Below are positions 8,129 through 17,411 of a DNA stretch of 64,000 nt, in pieces. Numbering within the stretch: the stretch's first letter is position 1; each line of letters opens with the position of its first letter. Under the pieces are notes generated by a model that was not told where the DNA came from, did not search any database, and saw nothing but the letters and a program-made list of their open reading frames with translations. The position numbers were made by a program, and so were the translations under genes. The DNA comes from CAUPWF01 sp036656795 (GTDB lineage: Bacteria > Bacillota > Clostridia > Lachnospirales > Lachnospiraceae): assembly GCA_036656795.1 (NCBI GenBank), contig JAVXHR010000012.1, positions 1 to 64,000 on the forward strand. Direction: 5' to 3'.

Positions 8129-9673
8129 TCACTCAAACTCTATTGTCCCCGGTGGTTTCCCGGTCAAGTCATACAGTACTCGGTTCACATGATCCACTTC
8201 ATTCACTATTCGACTGGTCACCTTCCCCAGCACCTCATATGGTACTTCTGCCGATTCCGCCGTCATAAAATCAATTGTTGTCACTGCTCTAAGCGCCACT
8301 GCATAGTCATAAGTTCTCTCATCTCCCATAACTCCCACTGAACGCATATTCGTCAGTGCCGCAAAATATTGTCCCAAAGATGTATCCAACTTAGCATTTG
8401 CAATCTCCTCACGATAGATTGCATCTGCCTCCTGCACCATCTTGACTTTCTCAGCAGTTACCTCGCCCACGATACGCACACCCAGACCTGGGCCCGGAAA
8501 CGGTTGTCGATACACCAGATAATCCGGAATTCCCAATTCCAATCCAGCCTTACGCACTTCGTCTTTAAACAAATCACGCAACGGTTCTATAATTTCTTTA
8601 AAATCCACATAATCAGGCAGTCCCCCAACATTGTGATGAGATTTAATAACTACCGATTCTCCACCAACGCCACTTTCCACAACGTCTGGATAGATCGTCC
8701 CCTGTACCAAAAAGTCAACCGTCCCAATTTTTTTTGCCTCTTCTTCAAATACACGAATAAACTCTTCACCTATAATTTTGCGTTTCTGTTCCGGATCTTC
8801 TACTCCTGCTAATTGTCGGTAAAACCGTTCCTGGGCATTTACCCGTATAAAGTTCAGATCATAATCACCGGTTGAACCAAATACAGCCTCCACTTCATCG
8901 CCTTCATTTTTACGCAATAGACCATGGTCGACAAATACACATGTCAATTGGTCACCTACTGCTTTAGATAACATAACTGCTGCTACAGAAGAATCCACAC
9001 CTCCCGATAACGCACACAATACTTTCCCATTCCCTACTTTTTCACGAATTGCCTGAATCGAATTCTCGACAAATGCATCCATACGCCAATCACCAGCACA
9101 TTGACACACATTCAATACAAAGTTAGACAACATCTTTGTACCTTCTTTTGTGTGAAGTACCTCTGGGTGAAATTGAATTGCATATAATTGTTTTGATACA
9201 TCTTCCGCTGCAGCTACCGGACAATCCAGTGTATGTGCTGTAATTTGAAATCCTGCGGCCACCTGACTAATGGAGTCGAAATGACTCATCCAACACATCG
9301 TTGTTGGAGAGACATTTGCAAATATCTCCGAGGTTGGTTCTACCATTACTTCTGTTTTCCCATACTCTCGAACTGTCGCCCTTGTTACACTTCCTCCAAG
9401 GACATGCATCATCAATTGCGCACCGTAACACAATCCAAGTACCGGAATTCCCAATTCAAATAATTCTTTGGAACAGGTTGGCGCCCCTGCTTCATAACAA
9501 CTATTAGGACCTCCCGTCAGGATAATTCCTTTTGGATTTAATGCCTTTATCTTTTCAATATCTGTTTTATAAGAATAGATTTCACAATATACATTACATT
9601 CTCTTACCCGTCTTGCCACTAATTGGTTATATTGCCCACCAAAATCAATTACGATAACAGTTTCTCGTTTCAC
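8129..9673 (-). CDS. guaA: GMP synthase (glutamine-hydrolysing)
   Basis: Converts XMP, ATP and glutamine to GMP. The 514-residue protein has the normal two-part layout. The N-terminal class I glutaminase (1-190) has nucleophile Cys82 in GLCYGAQ and the His169/Glu171 pair in QFHPEV. The ATP pyrophosphatase domain has the P-loop SGGVDS at 223-228, and the C-terminal dimerisation domain ends KPPGTIEFE. Start is preceded by AGGAGG. It has its own promoter (9719-9747) and terminator. Its 3' end faces the mobile element; the end of guaA is a known integration site for genomic islands. A glutaminase-defective paralogue lies at 22844-24148. Confidence 0.97.
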   Translation of the reverse strand: MKRETVIVIDFGGQYNQLVARRVRECNVYCEIYSYKTDIEKIKALNPKGIILTGGPNSCYEAGAPTCSKELFELGIPVLGLCYGAQLMMHVLGGSVTRATVREYGKTEVMVEPTSEIFANVSPTTMCWMSHFDSISQVAAGFQITAHTLDCPVAAAEDVSKQLYAIQFHPEVLHTKEGTKMLSNFVLNVCQCAGDWRMDAFVENSIQAIREKVGNGKVLCALSGGVDSSVAAVMLSKAVGDQLTCVFVDHGLLRKNEGDEVEAVFGSTGDYDLNFIRVNAQERFYRQLAGVEDPEQKRKIIGEEFIRVFEEEAKKIGTVDFLVQGTIYPDVVESGVGGESVVIKSHHNVGGLPDYVDFKEIIEPLRDLFKDEVRKAGLELGIPDYLVYRQPFPGPGLGVRIVGEVTAEKVKMVQEADAIYREEIANAKLDTSLGQYFAALTNMRSVGVMGDERTYDYAVALRAVTTIDFMTAESAEVPYEVLGKVTSRIVNEVDHVNRVLYDLTGKPPGTIEFE

Positions 9674-9718
9674 ACATCTACCTCCTGTTGTCTATTTATT
9701 TCTAGAAATTTACACTTT

Positions 9719-9747
9719 ATTATATGTCAAACAGTAACTTTTTACAA
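9719..9747 (-). promoter_or_regulatory. guaA promoter
   Basis: On the minus strand TTGTAA (9742-9747) and TATAAT (9719-9724) are separated by 17 bp. A strong SD (AGGAGG) lies before the guaA start. No guanine-type riboswitch is visible in the short leader. Confidence 0.6.
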
Positions 9748-9750
9748 GAA

Positions 9751-9792
9751 AAGAATAACCTCACAAATCAATATTCATGAAAGGTTATTCTT
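9751..9792 (-). terminator. Terminator of the pentapeptide-repeat gene
   Basis: AAGAATAACCT (9751-9761) pairs with AGGTTATTCTT (9782-9792) across a 20-nt loop, followed on the minus strand by TTTCTTGT. It separates the upstream gene from the guaA promoter. Confidence 0.65.
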
Positions 9793-9817
9793 CCCTTTTT
9801 TGTAGCCTGCCATTGTT

Positions 9818-10555
9818 TTAATACCCAATTGCTTCATCCCGATTCATAAAGAAATGAATTCCTACCGTAGAATCCATCCACCGGTCTTCGTTAAAATTTT
9901 TTATCTCCAGAACTTCCCCTACATGATAGGTGAATCCTTCCGCTGCCAATGAATCTGCTTCTGTAAAGGATTGGGTAAAGTCGAAACTTTTAATAGACAA
10001 CACCTTTGCCTTGTTGCAGCGACAAGCCGTCCACGTAGCAGATGTACGCTTGGCATCTTTTGGAATAAGCAATTGCACAATTCTATCGTCACAACATTTC
10101 TTATACGCTACAAATGCCCCCTCTTGTGGACATCTCATCTTAAAGTACTTTGTTTCATCATTGTAGATTATGTTGTCTAGTTTTGCATATTCCAAATTTG
10201 CAAACTTTAGATTGGAACCTTCAATATTGGCACCTGTAAGATTACAATATCTTAAATTTGCACCTCCCATATCTGTACACATCAAAATCGCGCCTTCCAA
10301 AGAACAATCTTGGAATCTTGTATTGCTAATATCGGAATTCGTTAGATTGGTACCTATCAATTGTATACGAATAAAATCCGTCCAAGAAAAATCAATATTA
10401 CTGAGATCCATTCCTGATAAATCCATGTCTTGGAGTACCAGATGTTTCATATCAAATAATTGTGCCTTATGTTCTTCTTTATTGTCTATCTTGTTTTCTG
10501 CTTTATTTTTTTCTTGTAATCTTTCTAAGAACTGTTGCTCTGACATCTGTTTCAT
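9818..10555 (-). CDS. Pentapeptide-repeat protein with DUF5758-like C-terminus
   Basis: The ATG at 10555 follows GAGGGGTG by 6 nt and gives 245 residues. Residues about 40-140 are pentapeptide repeats of the A(D/N)LXX type (MDLSNIDFSWTDF, TNLTNSDISNTRF, ANLRYCNLTGANI, SNLKFANLEYAKL), which form a right-handed beta helix. The C-terminal part (GAFVAYKKC, QLLIPKDAKRTSAT, CRCNKAKVL, TVGIHFFMNRDEAIGY) matches DUF5758 as I recall it. The function is unknown; some pentapeptide proteins mimic DNA, but nothing here shows that. It is a single gene between the cupin gene and guaA. Confidence 0.75.
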   Translation of the reverse strand: MKQMSEQQFLERLQEKNKAENKIDNKEEHKAQLFDMKHLVLQDMDLSGMDLSNIDFSWTDFIRIQLIGTNLTNSDISNTRFQDCSLEGAILMCTDMGGANLRYCNLTGANIEGSNLKFANLEYAKLDNIIYNDETKYFKMRCPQEGAFVAYKKCCDDRIVQLLIPKDAKRTSATWTACRCNKAKVLSIKSFDFTQSFTEADSLAAEGFTYHVGEVLEIKNFNEDRWMDSTVGIHFFMNRDEAIGY

Positions 10556-10619
10556 TACAATCACCCCTCAATTCCTATAGATACGTGTTCCACTCTCTAC
10601 ATAAAACATATCACGGGCT

Positions 10620-10949
10620 TTATTGTTCCGGCACAACCGCAAAAAATATTAATACATCGGCACTATCGTTAATCAGACTATGAGCATGCCCTTTGGGGCA
10701 ATAATGACATACTCCCTGCATTACAGTTTCCAGTTCTCCGTCATACAGAACTTTCCCGTTTCCTTGTAGGATATAGATAATTTCACTACTTGTCTCATGA
10801 GTATGTAGACCGATAGAAGCTCCGGATTCTAACTTTCCATACATGATTTTATTATTGCCGTCCGTAAACATTCTTGTACTTGTTTCTTTTTCCCCACCAT
10901 GGAAATTGGGAATTACCGTTTCCTTTAATAAATCAAATTTAATAACCAT
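10620..10949 (-). CDS. Small cupin-domain protein
   Basis: A 109-residue single cupin. The metal-binding motif 1 is seen as GLHTHETSSEIIYILQG, with two His and a Glu, and motif 2 as CHYCPKGHAHSLIN. The fold binds a divalent metal and small molecules; members range from sensors to isomerases, and the substrate cannot be inferred. RBS AAAGGGG lies before the ATG. It is separated from the pentapeptide gene by about 64 bp and follows the FetAB-type transporter genes on the same strand, so co-transcription is possible. Confidence 0.8.
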   Translation of the reverse strand: MVIKFDLLKETVIPNFHGGEKETSTRMFTDGNNKIMYGKLESGASIGLHTHETSSEIIYILQGNGKVLYDGELETVMQGVCHYCPKGHAHSLINDSADVLIFFAVVPEQ

Positions 10950-11015
10950 TCTAGCTGTCCCCTTTCATCTTATTATCACTCTAACATCACTGTTCTATAT
11001 TATATTTCACTCTTC

Positions 11016-11789
11016 TTATAGTAGAATTTGGTTCTTGGAATTATAAAGGGTTCGATATCCAAAATAAAGTGAACCAAAGGAAGAAAGACATACTACTGTA
11101 CAGATCGATATCATAATTGCAATCTGGTATAGAATTGCTGTGGTTGGCAATGTACCGGAGAGTATCTGTCCAGTCATCATACCGGGAAGTGCCACAATTC
11201 CCATTCCCAACATGGAATTCATCGTTGGTAAAAATGCTGTTTCCAAAGCCTGTCTTACAAATGGTAATAATATCTTCTGTGGTGTTGCACCAATATTTAA
11301 TAACGCATCTATTTTGATTTTTTGGTCTTTTAAACTTTCTCGAAATGTTTTCACACCAAGCAATACGCCGGTCATGGTATTTCCCATAATCATGCCTGCA
11401 ATGGGTATCACATATTGCGGGTTGAATAGACTTTGTCCAACAATTACACAGATGAAAAATACAAGAATCAAAATGCCGGATATAGCGATAGACAGACCAA
11501 TCACAATCTGAAAACGTTTATTCAGTTCTTTATTTTTTGAAAGCACACGATAAATAGAGAATCCTATCATTAATACAAGATATAACAACGTATACACCGG
11601 TCGTGGATTTTTAAATATATAGGTTAGAATCAGCCCTGCAATTACAAGCTGTACCGACATTCTAAGGCTTGCCACAGTCAATAACTTTGTCTGATTAATA
11701 TGACTTTTTTTCATGACCACCATTACAACAATCAGTAATAGATACACTAGGGCAAATTGCCAAAGTTGTATTTTCACAATTCCATTCAT
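11016..11789 (-). CDS. fetB: FetB/YbbM-type ABC transporter permease
   Basis: A 257-residue membrane protein with about seven hydrophobic segments, including IQLWQFALVYLLLIVVMVVM at the N-terminus. The family signature (IPIAGMIMGNTMTGVLLGVKTF and the loop LLNIGATPQKILLPFVRQAL) is characteristic of the UPF0014/FetB family. E. coli FetAB exports iron and protects against oxidative stress; the substrate in Clostridia is not established. The stop of the ATPase gene lies 2 bp upstream of its start, so the two are translated together. Confidence 0.85.
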   Translation of the reverse strand: MNGIVKIQLWQFALVYLLLIVVMVVMKKSHINQTKLLTVASLRMSVQLVIAGLILTYIFKNPRPVYTLLYLVLMIGFSIYRVLSKNKELNKRFQIVIGLSIAISGILILVFFICVIVGQSLFNPQYVIPIAGMIMGNTMTGVLLGVKTFRESLKDQKIKIDALLNIGATPQKILLPFVRQALETAFLPTMNSMLGMGIVALPGMMTGQILSGTLPTTAILYQIAIMISICTVVCLSSFGSLYFGYRTLYNSKNQILL

Positions 11790-11791
11790 AC

Positions 11792-12424
11792 CTATGCCCC
11801 CTTCTCTAATGTAATGATTTGGTCAGCATACATATCCACAAGTGTCTGATCATGACAGATAATCACTGTTGTAATGCCATGCCTTGCACCATATTCCTTC
11901 ATACTTGACAGCAACTTGCGAGCTGTTTTTTCGTCCAACGCAGAAGTCGGCTCATCTAATAGGAGTACCTCCGGGCAAAATGACAGACATATTGCAAGAA
12001 ACACCCGTTGTCGTTCCCCACCAGATAAGATTGCACACTGTGTATCCAATGGAAAATCTACACAGGAAAGTGACAACGCCGCACGAATGGCCTCATCATC
12101 AATAGACTTTTCATCACGACTTTCATAATATGCATCAAAATTTTCTCGGATTGTTCCGGCGAATAAGTACACATCTTGCGATACAAGCAACATCTTTCTT
12201 CGCAATTCTATTGTATTTAGCTCTGTAATATCTGTTCCATGAAACATAATTCTACCGGTAGCAGGTGACAATGTCGCATTAAATAGCTTCATCATAGTAC
12301 TTTTTCCACAGCCACTTTCTCCACAGACAAACGTCATTTTTTTCTCATGAATATCTATATCCGGATAATTGATCAATTCCATAAACCGTAAGTTAGATGT
12401 TGAAATAACAGAATCTATGTTCAT
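11792..12424 (-). CDS. fetA: FetA-type ABC transporter ATPase
   Basis: A 210-residue ATP-binding subunit, short as is usual for FetA. Walker A is GESGCGKST, the Q-loop lies in LLVSQDVYLF, the signature is LSGGERQR, Walker B is EVLLLDEPTSALD, and the switch His is in VIICHDQ. It pairs with the FetB permease immediately downstream to form a two-gene exporter, probably for iron. RBS GAAGGAAG precedes the ATG. No metal-responsive operator is recognisable upstream. Confidence 0.85.
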   Translation of the reverse strand: MNIDSVISTSNLRFMELINYPDIDIHEKKMTFVCGESGCGKSTMMKLFNATLSPATGRIMFHGTDITELNTIELRRKMLLVSQDVYLFAGTIRENFDAYYESRDEKSIDDEAIRAALSLSCVDFPLDTQCAILSGGERQRVFLAICLSFCPEVLLLDEPTSALDEKTARKLLSSMKEYGARHGITTVIICHDQTLVDMYADQIITLEKGA

Positions 12425-12538
12425 TACGTCTTCCTTCTCTCATAATTCTTAGCCTTGGTGACTTCTTAAGCTCCAATTTTCCACTTCTTTATAGCATATA
12501 TAATATCACACCTGGAATTACATGTCCAATCCCCCTAT

Positions 12539-12567
12539 TTGACTTGTTCATGCTTTCATGTTACAGT
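12539..12567 (+). promoter_or_regulatory. Promoter of the glycosyltransferase leader
   Basis: TTGACT (12539-12544), 17-bp spacer, TACAGT (12562-12567). Transcription would start near 12574, about 106 nt before the first coding ATG. Confidence 0.55.
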
Positions 12568-12575
12568 TAAACGGT

Positions 12576-12655
12576 CATCAGTCACTCGTGAAAACTGATG
12601 GAACTATAACTTTAAAGACTTGAAGTCACTTTAGAAATAAAGTGGCTTTTTTATT
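12576..12655 (+). terminator. Leader hairpin and intrinsic terminator before the coding region
   Basis: The leader carries CATCAGT (12576-12582) pairing with ACTGATG (12594-12600), then a strong terminator AAGTCACTTTA (12623-12633), loop gaaa, TAAAGTGGCTT (12638-12648) and TTTTTTATTTT. No gene lies upstream on this strand, so it either ends a small RNA started at 12539-12567 or attenuates the glycosyltransferase operon. TTTAAAGACTT before the terminator could compete for its left arm. It matches no riboswitch class I recognise. Confidence 0.6.
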
Positions 12656-12679
12656 TTCAGAAAAAGAAAGGCATTATAT

Positions 12680-14209
12680 ATGAGAGCGAAAAAAATATTA
12701 ATCGGAAGTCCCGTGTATCAAAAACCAAAGATTTTAGAAGCATTTTTAAATTCATTAAAAGCATTAAATTTTCCGGACGCAACTCTGGATTACATCTTTG
12801 TTGATGATAATGTGGAAGACGAATCCCATCAACTACTAAACAACTTTCACCGTGAAAATTCTGTAACTACTATTCTTCATGGGACAAAAACAAAGAGTTA
12901 TGTGTGTGATGAAGAATCTCATCATTGGAATGATAATCTGATGCTGAAAGTCGCTAATTATAAGAATACAATAATTCAGTATGCAATTAGTCATAACTAT
13001 GATGCATTATTTTTTGTGGATTCCGATTTAATATTGCACCCTGACTTAATCATACATTTAGAACATCAACAAAAAGAAATTGTCTCCGAGATATTCTGGA
13101 GCCAATGGCATGATGATCTTCCTTTAGAACCTAACGTCTGGCTATTTGATGAATATGATCTTGTTCCAAAACAATTAGGCGAAGAACTAAGTGACGAAGA
13201 AAGCGCCCTACGCCAGGCTGATTTTATTAAGATGCTGAAAACTCCCGGACTCTACGAAGTTGGTGGCCTTGGGGCATGTACATTACTTCGCAGATCAGCT
13301 TTATTAAAAGGGGTAAACTTTGCACCCATCAAAAACTTGACCATACATGGTGAAGATCGTTTTTTCTGTATTCGTGCAGTCGTACTTGGCATTGAACTTT
13401 TCGTTGATACCTGCTTCCCGGCTTATCATATCTATCGGGAACCCGATTTATCCGGTGTTCCTGATTATATCCTGCAGCAACAGGACAAGCAATCAAGCAC
13501 ATACATTAAAAAAAATCGCATCACCCTTTCCATGGTTGTAAGGAATGAGGAAGGACATTACCTTGAACCCATGTTGAAAAGTATAGCAGAACATATTGAC
13601 AATGCTGTCATTATTGATGATGCAAGTACTGATGGAACGGTAGCGATGTGTCAAACCATATTAGCGGGAATTCCATTAAAGATTATTTCAAATTCTCACT
13701 CTATGTTTGACAATGAAATTACACTTCGTAAAAAACAGTGGGAGGAAACGATTCTGATGAACCCTGATTGGATATTGAATTTAGACGCTGATGAGATTCC
13801 AGAAGAAGCATTTTGGAAAGAAGTACAGACTATTATTGACAATCCTTTAAATGAACGCTGTGACTTCCGACTATACGATATGTGGAACGAAACACAGTAT
13901 CGAGAAGATACCTTTTGGAATGCCCACAAAACTAGTCGTACATTTTTACTTCGATACCAACCTGATTTTCAATATCAATGGCTGGAAACGCCTCAACATT
14001 GTGGTCGCTTTCCACGAAACTGTGTGGTCGCTTCCAAAGCCACCTCAGAATATCGCATTCAACATCTAGGGTGGTCTTCTCACGCTGACCGAGAACGAAA
14101 ATATAACAGATACCAACAATTAGATCCCGATGCTATCTACGGGATTAAAGAGCAATATGATTCTATCCTCGATCAAGATCCTCACCTCATCTCATGGCAA
14201 ATTCTATGA
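12680..14209 (+). CDS. Two-domain glycosyltransferase-like protein
   Basis: A 509-residue soluble protein with two GT-A-type modules. The first (about 1-260) has ILIGSPVYQKPKILEAFLNS, DYIFVDDN and FFVDSDLILHPD, a DxD-type motif; the second (about 275-509) has LSMVVRNEEGHYLEPML, VIIDDASTDGT and WILNLDADEIPEE, a typical family 2 pattern. It probably transfers two sugars, or one module is regulatory. There are no membrane segments. The gene follows a terminator-containing leader and overlaps the next gene at ATGA. The acceptor is unknown; a cell-surface or spore glycan is possible. Confidence 0.75.
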   Translation: MRAKKILIGSPVYQKPKILEAFLNSLKALNFPDATLDYIFVDDNVEDESHQLLNNFHRENSVTTILHGTKTKSYVCDEESHHWNDNLMLKVANYKNTIIQYAISHNYDALFFVDSDLILHPDLIIHLEHQQKEIVSEIFWSQWHDDLPLEPNVWLFDEYDLVPKQLGEELSDEESALRQADFIKMLKTPGLYEVGGLGACTLLRRSALLKGVNFAPIKNLTIHGEDRFFCIRAVVLGIELFVDTCFPAYHIYREPDLSGVPDYILQQQDKQSSTYIKKNRITLSMVVRNEEGHYLEPMLKSIAEHIDNAVIIDDASTDGTVAMCQTILAGIPLKIISNSHSMFDNEITLRKKQWEETILMNPDWILNLDADEIPEEAFWKEVQTIIDNPLNERCDFRLYDMWNETQYREDTFWNAHKTSRTFLLRYQPDFQYQWLETPQHCGRFPRNCVVASKATSEYRIQHLGWSSHADRERKYNRYQQLDPDAIYGIKEQYDSILDQDPHLISWQIL

Positions 14210-15477
14210 GAATTGAAAGCAAGAAAATAAATGTAGGGATAGGATTTGTAACTGGCCGTAAGAATTTCAAAAACGTACTAAGAGCTTATCTAAATAACTG
14301 GAACGAATGTAGTACACTTGATCGGAAAAAATACGCGCTACACCTTTTCGTTGCCTATGATTTAAAATATTCCGGTACTAATGTAAGCGATTACAATATT
14401 ATTGAAGAAGACATCTTAGGAACTGTAGATTCTGCATTATACATTGGCAAGTCCTTAATTTCCAGTGAAGCAAGAAATCTAATGAAAAAAAAGATTGCAA
14501 CTGCAAAAGAGTTAAAACTAATCTTTGGAGAAGGCTATGCCATGAAACGAAATTCCGTTTTATATTTTGCACTGAAAAATAAAATGGATTCGCTTATATT
14601 TCTTGATGATGATGAATATCCCATTGCTAATATTCAAGTGAATGAGAGTACCGTATGGAAAGGACAGGATGTTTTAACAACACACATTCAGAATATTGCA
14701 TTTGCAGATATTACTCATGGACATCACTGCGGATATATTTCACCAATTCCTTATATGAAGTTTAATGACGATTTTTCTGAACCTGATTTTCGCATGTTAA
14801 TCGAAGCTGTCAGTAATGACATTATCACTTGGGAATCCGTAAAGAAAAAGATGACAGATGGTGGAGTCACTTATGCTGACTTAGATATTATTGACAGTAT
14901 GACTGTAAAGATCGTAAAAGAAGTGGGTGGAATGAAATTCATCTCCGGCGCTAACCTTGGGTTTAACTTAACCGATCCCACCAAATTATTTCCATTCTAT
15001 AATCCACCCGGCGCACGTGGGGAAGACACTTTCTTAAGTACTTGTATTGGAGAATGCGATATTCGTAAGGTTCCATGTTACACCTTCCACGATGGATTTC
15101 TTGCATATCCACGGTTATTATCAGGTGTATTACCAAATGTTCTAAAAACAATTGATATCTCTACTAGTACCAATTATAAAAGATTTTTAAAAGCATCAAT
15201 TGGATGGATTCGTTACAAGCCATTGTTGCTTTTAATTACCAATAGCGAGAACTACCAAGCAGAAATCCAAGAGATAAAAAAGAAATTAGCAATTGTAATT
15301 CCTAAAATCTGCACTTATTTTGGAAATAATGATTTCTGCATCTTACTAAAAGAACTCGACTTTTATGATATGCACGTGTATGAACATTTTCAAGATTTCC
15401 AAGATACCAAAGGTGTATGGTTAAAAGTCGTTGCATTTTTAGATGGTGACCATACAAACATACCCTCTATAAAATAA
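14206..15477 (+). CDS. GT-A-like protein of unknown family, coupled to the preceding gene
   Basis: If translated from the ATG at 14206, which overlaps the upstream TGA as ATGA, it has 423 residues; an alternative ATG is at 14194. Residues near 130 read SLIFLDDDEYPI, a DxD-like metal site typical of GT-A folds, and AFADITHGHHCGYI, FISGANLGFNL and ARGEDTFLSTC follow in the order expected of a nucleotide-sugar transferase. I cannot name the family. Tight coupling suggests both proteins act on the same glycan. No signal peptide or membrane segment is seen. Confidence 0.6.
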   Translation: MRIESKKINVGIGFVTGRKNFKNVLRAYLNNWNECSTLDRKKYALHLFVAYDLKYSGTNVSDYNIIEEDILGTVDSALYIGKSLISSEARNLMKKKIATAKELKLIFGEGYAMKRNSVLYFALKNKMDSLIFLDDDEYPIANIQVNESTVWKGQDVLTTHIQNIAFADITHGHHCGYISPIPYMKFNDDFSEPDFRMLIEAVSNDIITWESVKKKMTDGGVTYADLDIIDSMTVKIVKEVGGMKFISGANLGFNLTDPTKLFPFYNPPGARGEDTFLSTCIGECDIRKVPCYTFHDGFLAYPRLLSGVLPNVLKTIDISTSTNYKRFLKASIGWIRYKPLLLLITNSENYQAEIQEIKKKLAIVIPKICTYFGNNDFCILLKELDFYDMHVYEHFQDFQDTKGVWLKVVAFLDGDHTNIPSIK

Positions 15478-16713
15478 CTATTCTTGCCCTCGTTTGTTAA
15501 ATTCTCCGGCCCACTCAAATGCCTTCTTTGATACAATAACTGCAATGACCTCATTAATTACCGCTGCAGCAGCAATAGTACCTTGTATAATTTTAGCACT
15601 CTCCGGCGCAGGTCCTGTCAATACGGATATCGCAATTCCGGTAAATACCAACGAAACACCCGAATGAGGAAGCAATGTAAGACCTAAGTACTTCCTTACG
15701 GTATCCGGTGAGTGTGTCATCTTGGCACCAATATATGCGCCTCCATATTTCCCACATGCTCTTGCAAGGATATAGATGAATGTAAAAAATCCCGCACCCA
15801 GAATCAGATGGTAATCTAATGGTGCCCCTAGATTCAGAATTACCACAACCATAGACACCCCAAGAATCGGTTGAAAATATTCCATGATTGTCTCTAGCCG
15901 TTTCGCTGATACTTTATTTGCAAATGTGGCAGAAAACGCCATCCCTATCAACATAAAATTCAAAACTGGCTTCGGTAACACTACTGTATTAATTACAAAA
16001 CCAATCCCAGATGCCAATAATATCATTCCAATCATCCGTATCAAAGTTATTGATTTCGATGTTTCTTTTTTTAAAATCATGCCTCCAAATAATCCTATGA
16101 TAACTCCTATCGCAAGTGGCAATATCACCACTAACGCTATCATATAAACTGGGAGTTTTTGTGTCGATATATTCGCAGATACTACAGAAATCACCGTAAA
16201 AAACACCACTACACCAACCATATCATCTAATGCCGCCATTGGAATAAGTGTTCTCGTAACAGGTCCATCTGTTTGAAACTCACTAACAATAGATAATGCC
16301 GGTGCCGGTGCCGTTGCAAGGGCTATACCGCCAAAGATTGCTGCAAGATAAAGTGGCACACCTGTAACATAAAATATAATGCCAAATACCAAAGTTACAA
16401 GAAAAAAAGTACCCAGCGATTGGGTTAAGGTTGTAATCATAATCTGAGTACCGGATTTTTTGATTTTTTTCCAAACTAATTCAGTTCCTATCATCAGACC
16501 CACTGCACATTCCATAATATGCACACCCGTCTGGTACCACGAAGAATCTAAGAGACCCTCATTCATTAACTTTAAGGCATGTGGCCCAAGGATCATACCG
16601 GTAAGCAGCCAGCCTAGAATTGCAGGCAATTTTATTTTCGAAATAAGTTTTCCAACTAAAAAAGCAATTCCTATAGTGGCTAACAGTCGCACAATTAAAA
16701 ATACGGTTGTCAT
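15478..16713 (-). CDS. Cation:proton antiporter (CPA2 family)
   Basis: A 411-residue integral membrane protein with about 12 hydrophobic segments. LPAILGWLLTGMILGP near the N-terminus, LATAPAPALSIVSEF and the acidic pair in AALDDMVGVVVFF are the Na+/H+ or K+/H+ exchanger core of the CPA2 family (NapA/GerN/KefB-like). It lacks a C-terminal TrkA domain. Its start overlaps the stop of the TetR gene as ATGA, so the regulator and transporter form one operon driven from 17383-17411. A TetR-controlled antiporter suggests induction by an organic or cationic stress; the ion is not predictable. Confidence 0.85.
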   Translation of the reverse strand: MTTVFLIVRLLATIGIAFLVGKLISKIKLPAILGWLLTGMILGPHALKLMNEGLLDSSWYQTGVHIMECAVGLMIGTELVWKKIKKSGTQIMITTLTQSLGTFFLVTLVFGIIFYVTGVPLYLAAIFGGIALATAPAPALSIVSEFQTDGPVTRTLIPMAALDDMVGVVVFFTVISVVSANISTQKLPVYMIALVVILPLAIGVIIGLFGGMILKKETSKSITLIRMIGMILLASGIGFVINTVVLPKPVLNFMLIGMAFSATFANKVSAKRLETIMEYFQPILGVSMVVVILNLGAPLDYHLILGAGFFTFIYILARACGKYGGAYIGAKMTHSPDTVRKYLGLTLLPHSGVSLVFTGIAISVLTGPAPESAKIIQGTIAAAAVINEVIAVIVSKKAFEWAGEFNKRGQE

Positions 16714-17336
16714 ATTACATTCTCCTTTGCAATTCCATAGAGCATGAGATTCAGAAATTGAGCCAATTGAACCTCATGTACTTCAATTAAAGAATCCAGC
16801 TTTGTTTCTTCAACCATATGCTTTTGAAAGTATCCATTGAATAATTCTTGGAATATCACAAAATATTCCAGTGCAGTCTCTTGTGAGATACCTTCTCGTA
16901 AGGAAATATGTGCAAGTGCTGCTTTGTAATATTCAAGACATTGTGCATCAAAATCTCTTTTCAACACATGTATCTGTCGTTCTAATTGTCTGGGTGGTTG
17001 AATGACCATATTAAAAAACAATCGTCCTTCCCATGGATTCGTATGAAAAAACAAAAACCGTCTTTCAAGATATTGATTCATTCCAATTTGAAAATCTGTA
17101 AAATCATAAACTTCTTCTGAAAGAAATTCTATAAACTTATCCAAACAAGATTGTACACAACATAGATACAGCTCCTCTTTATTCCCAAAATAATGGTAGA
17201 TAAGTCCTTTTGATATTGCATTATCATTACAAATATTATTAAGAGATGATAAATCATAATTTTTTTCACCAAATTCTTCCATTGCAGCAGCCATAATTCG
17301 TTCTTTGCTAACTTGTGCTTTCTCTTCACGCTTCAT
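16710..17336 (-). CDS. TetR/AcrR-family repressor
   Basis: A 208-residue regulator. The N-terminal helix-turn-helix is seen as RIMAAAMEEFGEKNYDLSSL and ISKGLIYHYFGNKEELY (the typical F-x-x-K at the end of the recognition helix region). The C-terminal 140 residues are all-helical and presumably bind an inducer. It is the first gene of a two-gene operon with the cation:proton antiporter and has a TetR-type palindrome (GACC-act-CGGTC) between its -10 element and its SD, so autorepression relieved by ligand is likely. Confidence 0.85.
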   Translation of the reverse strand: MKREEKAQVSKERIMAAAMEEFGEKNYDLSSLNNICNDNAISKGLIYHYFGNKEELYLCCVQSCLDKFIEFLSEEVYDFTDFQIGMNQYLERRFLFFHTNPWEGRLFFNMVIQPPRQLERQIHVLKRDFDAQCLEYYKAALAHISLREGISQETALEYFVIFQELFNGYFQKHMVEETKLDSLIEVHEVQLAQFLNLMLYGIAKENVI

Positions 17337-17361
17337 AATTCAAACTTCGCCTCCATTAATT

Positions 17362-17411
17362 GACCACTCGGTCTATTTTAGGATTGTAGCAAAAATAAAC
17401 CAACAAGTCAA
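17362..17411 (-). promoter_or_regulatory. tetR-antiporter promoter with TetR-type operator
   Basis: On the minus strand TTGACT (17406-17411), 17-bp spacer, TACAAT (17383-17388). Just downstream, GACC-ACT-CGGTC (17362-17373) resembles TetR-family operators. GGAGG lies at 17350-17354, about 13 nt from the ATG, which is long. Confidence 0.65.
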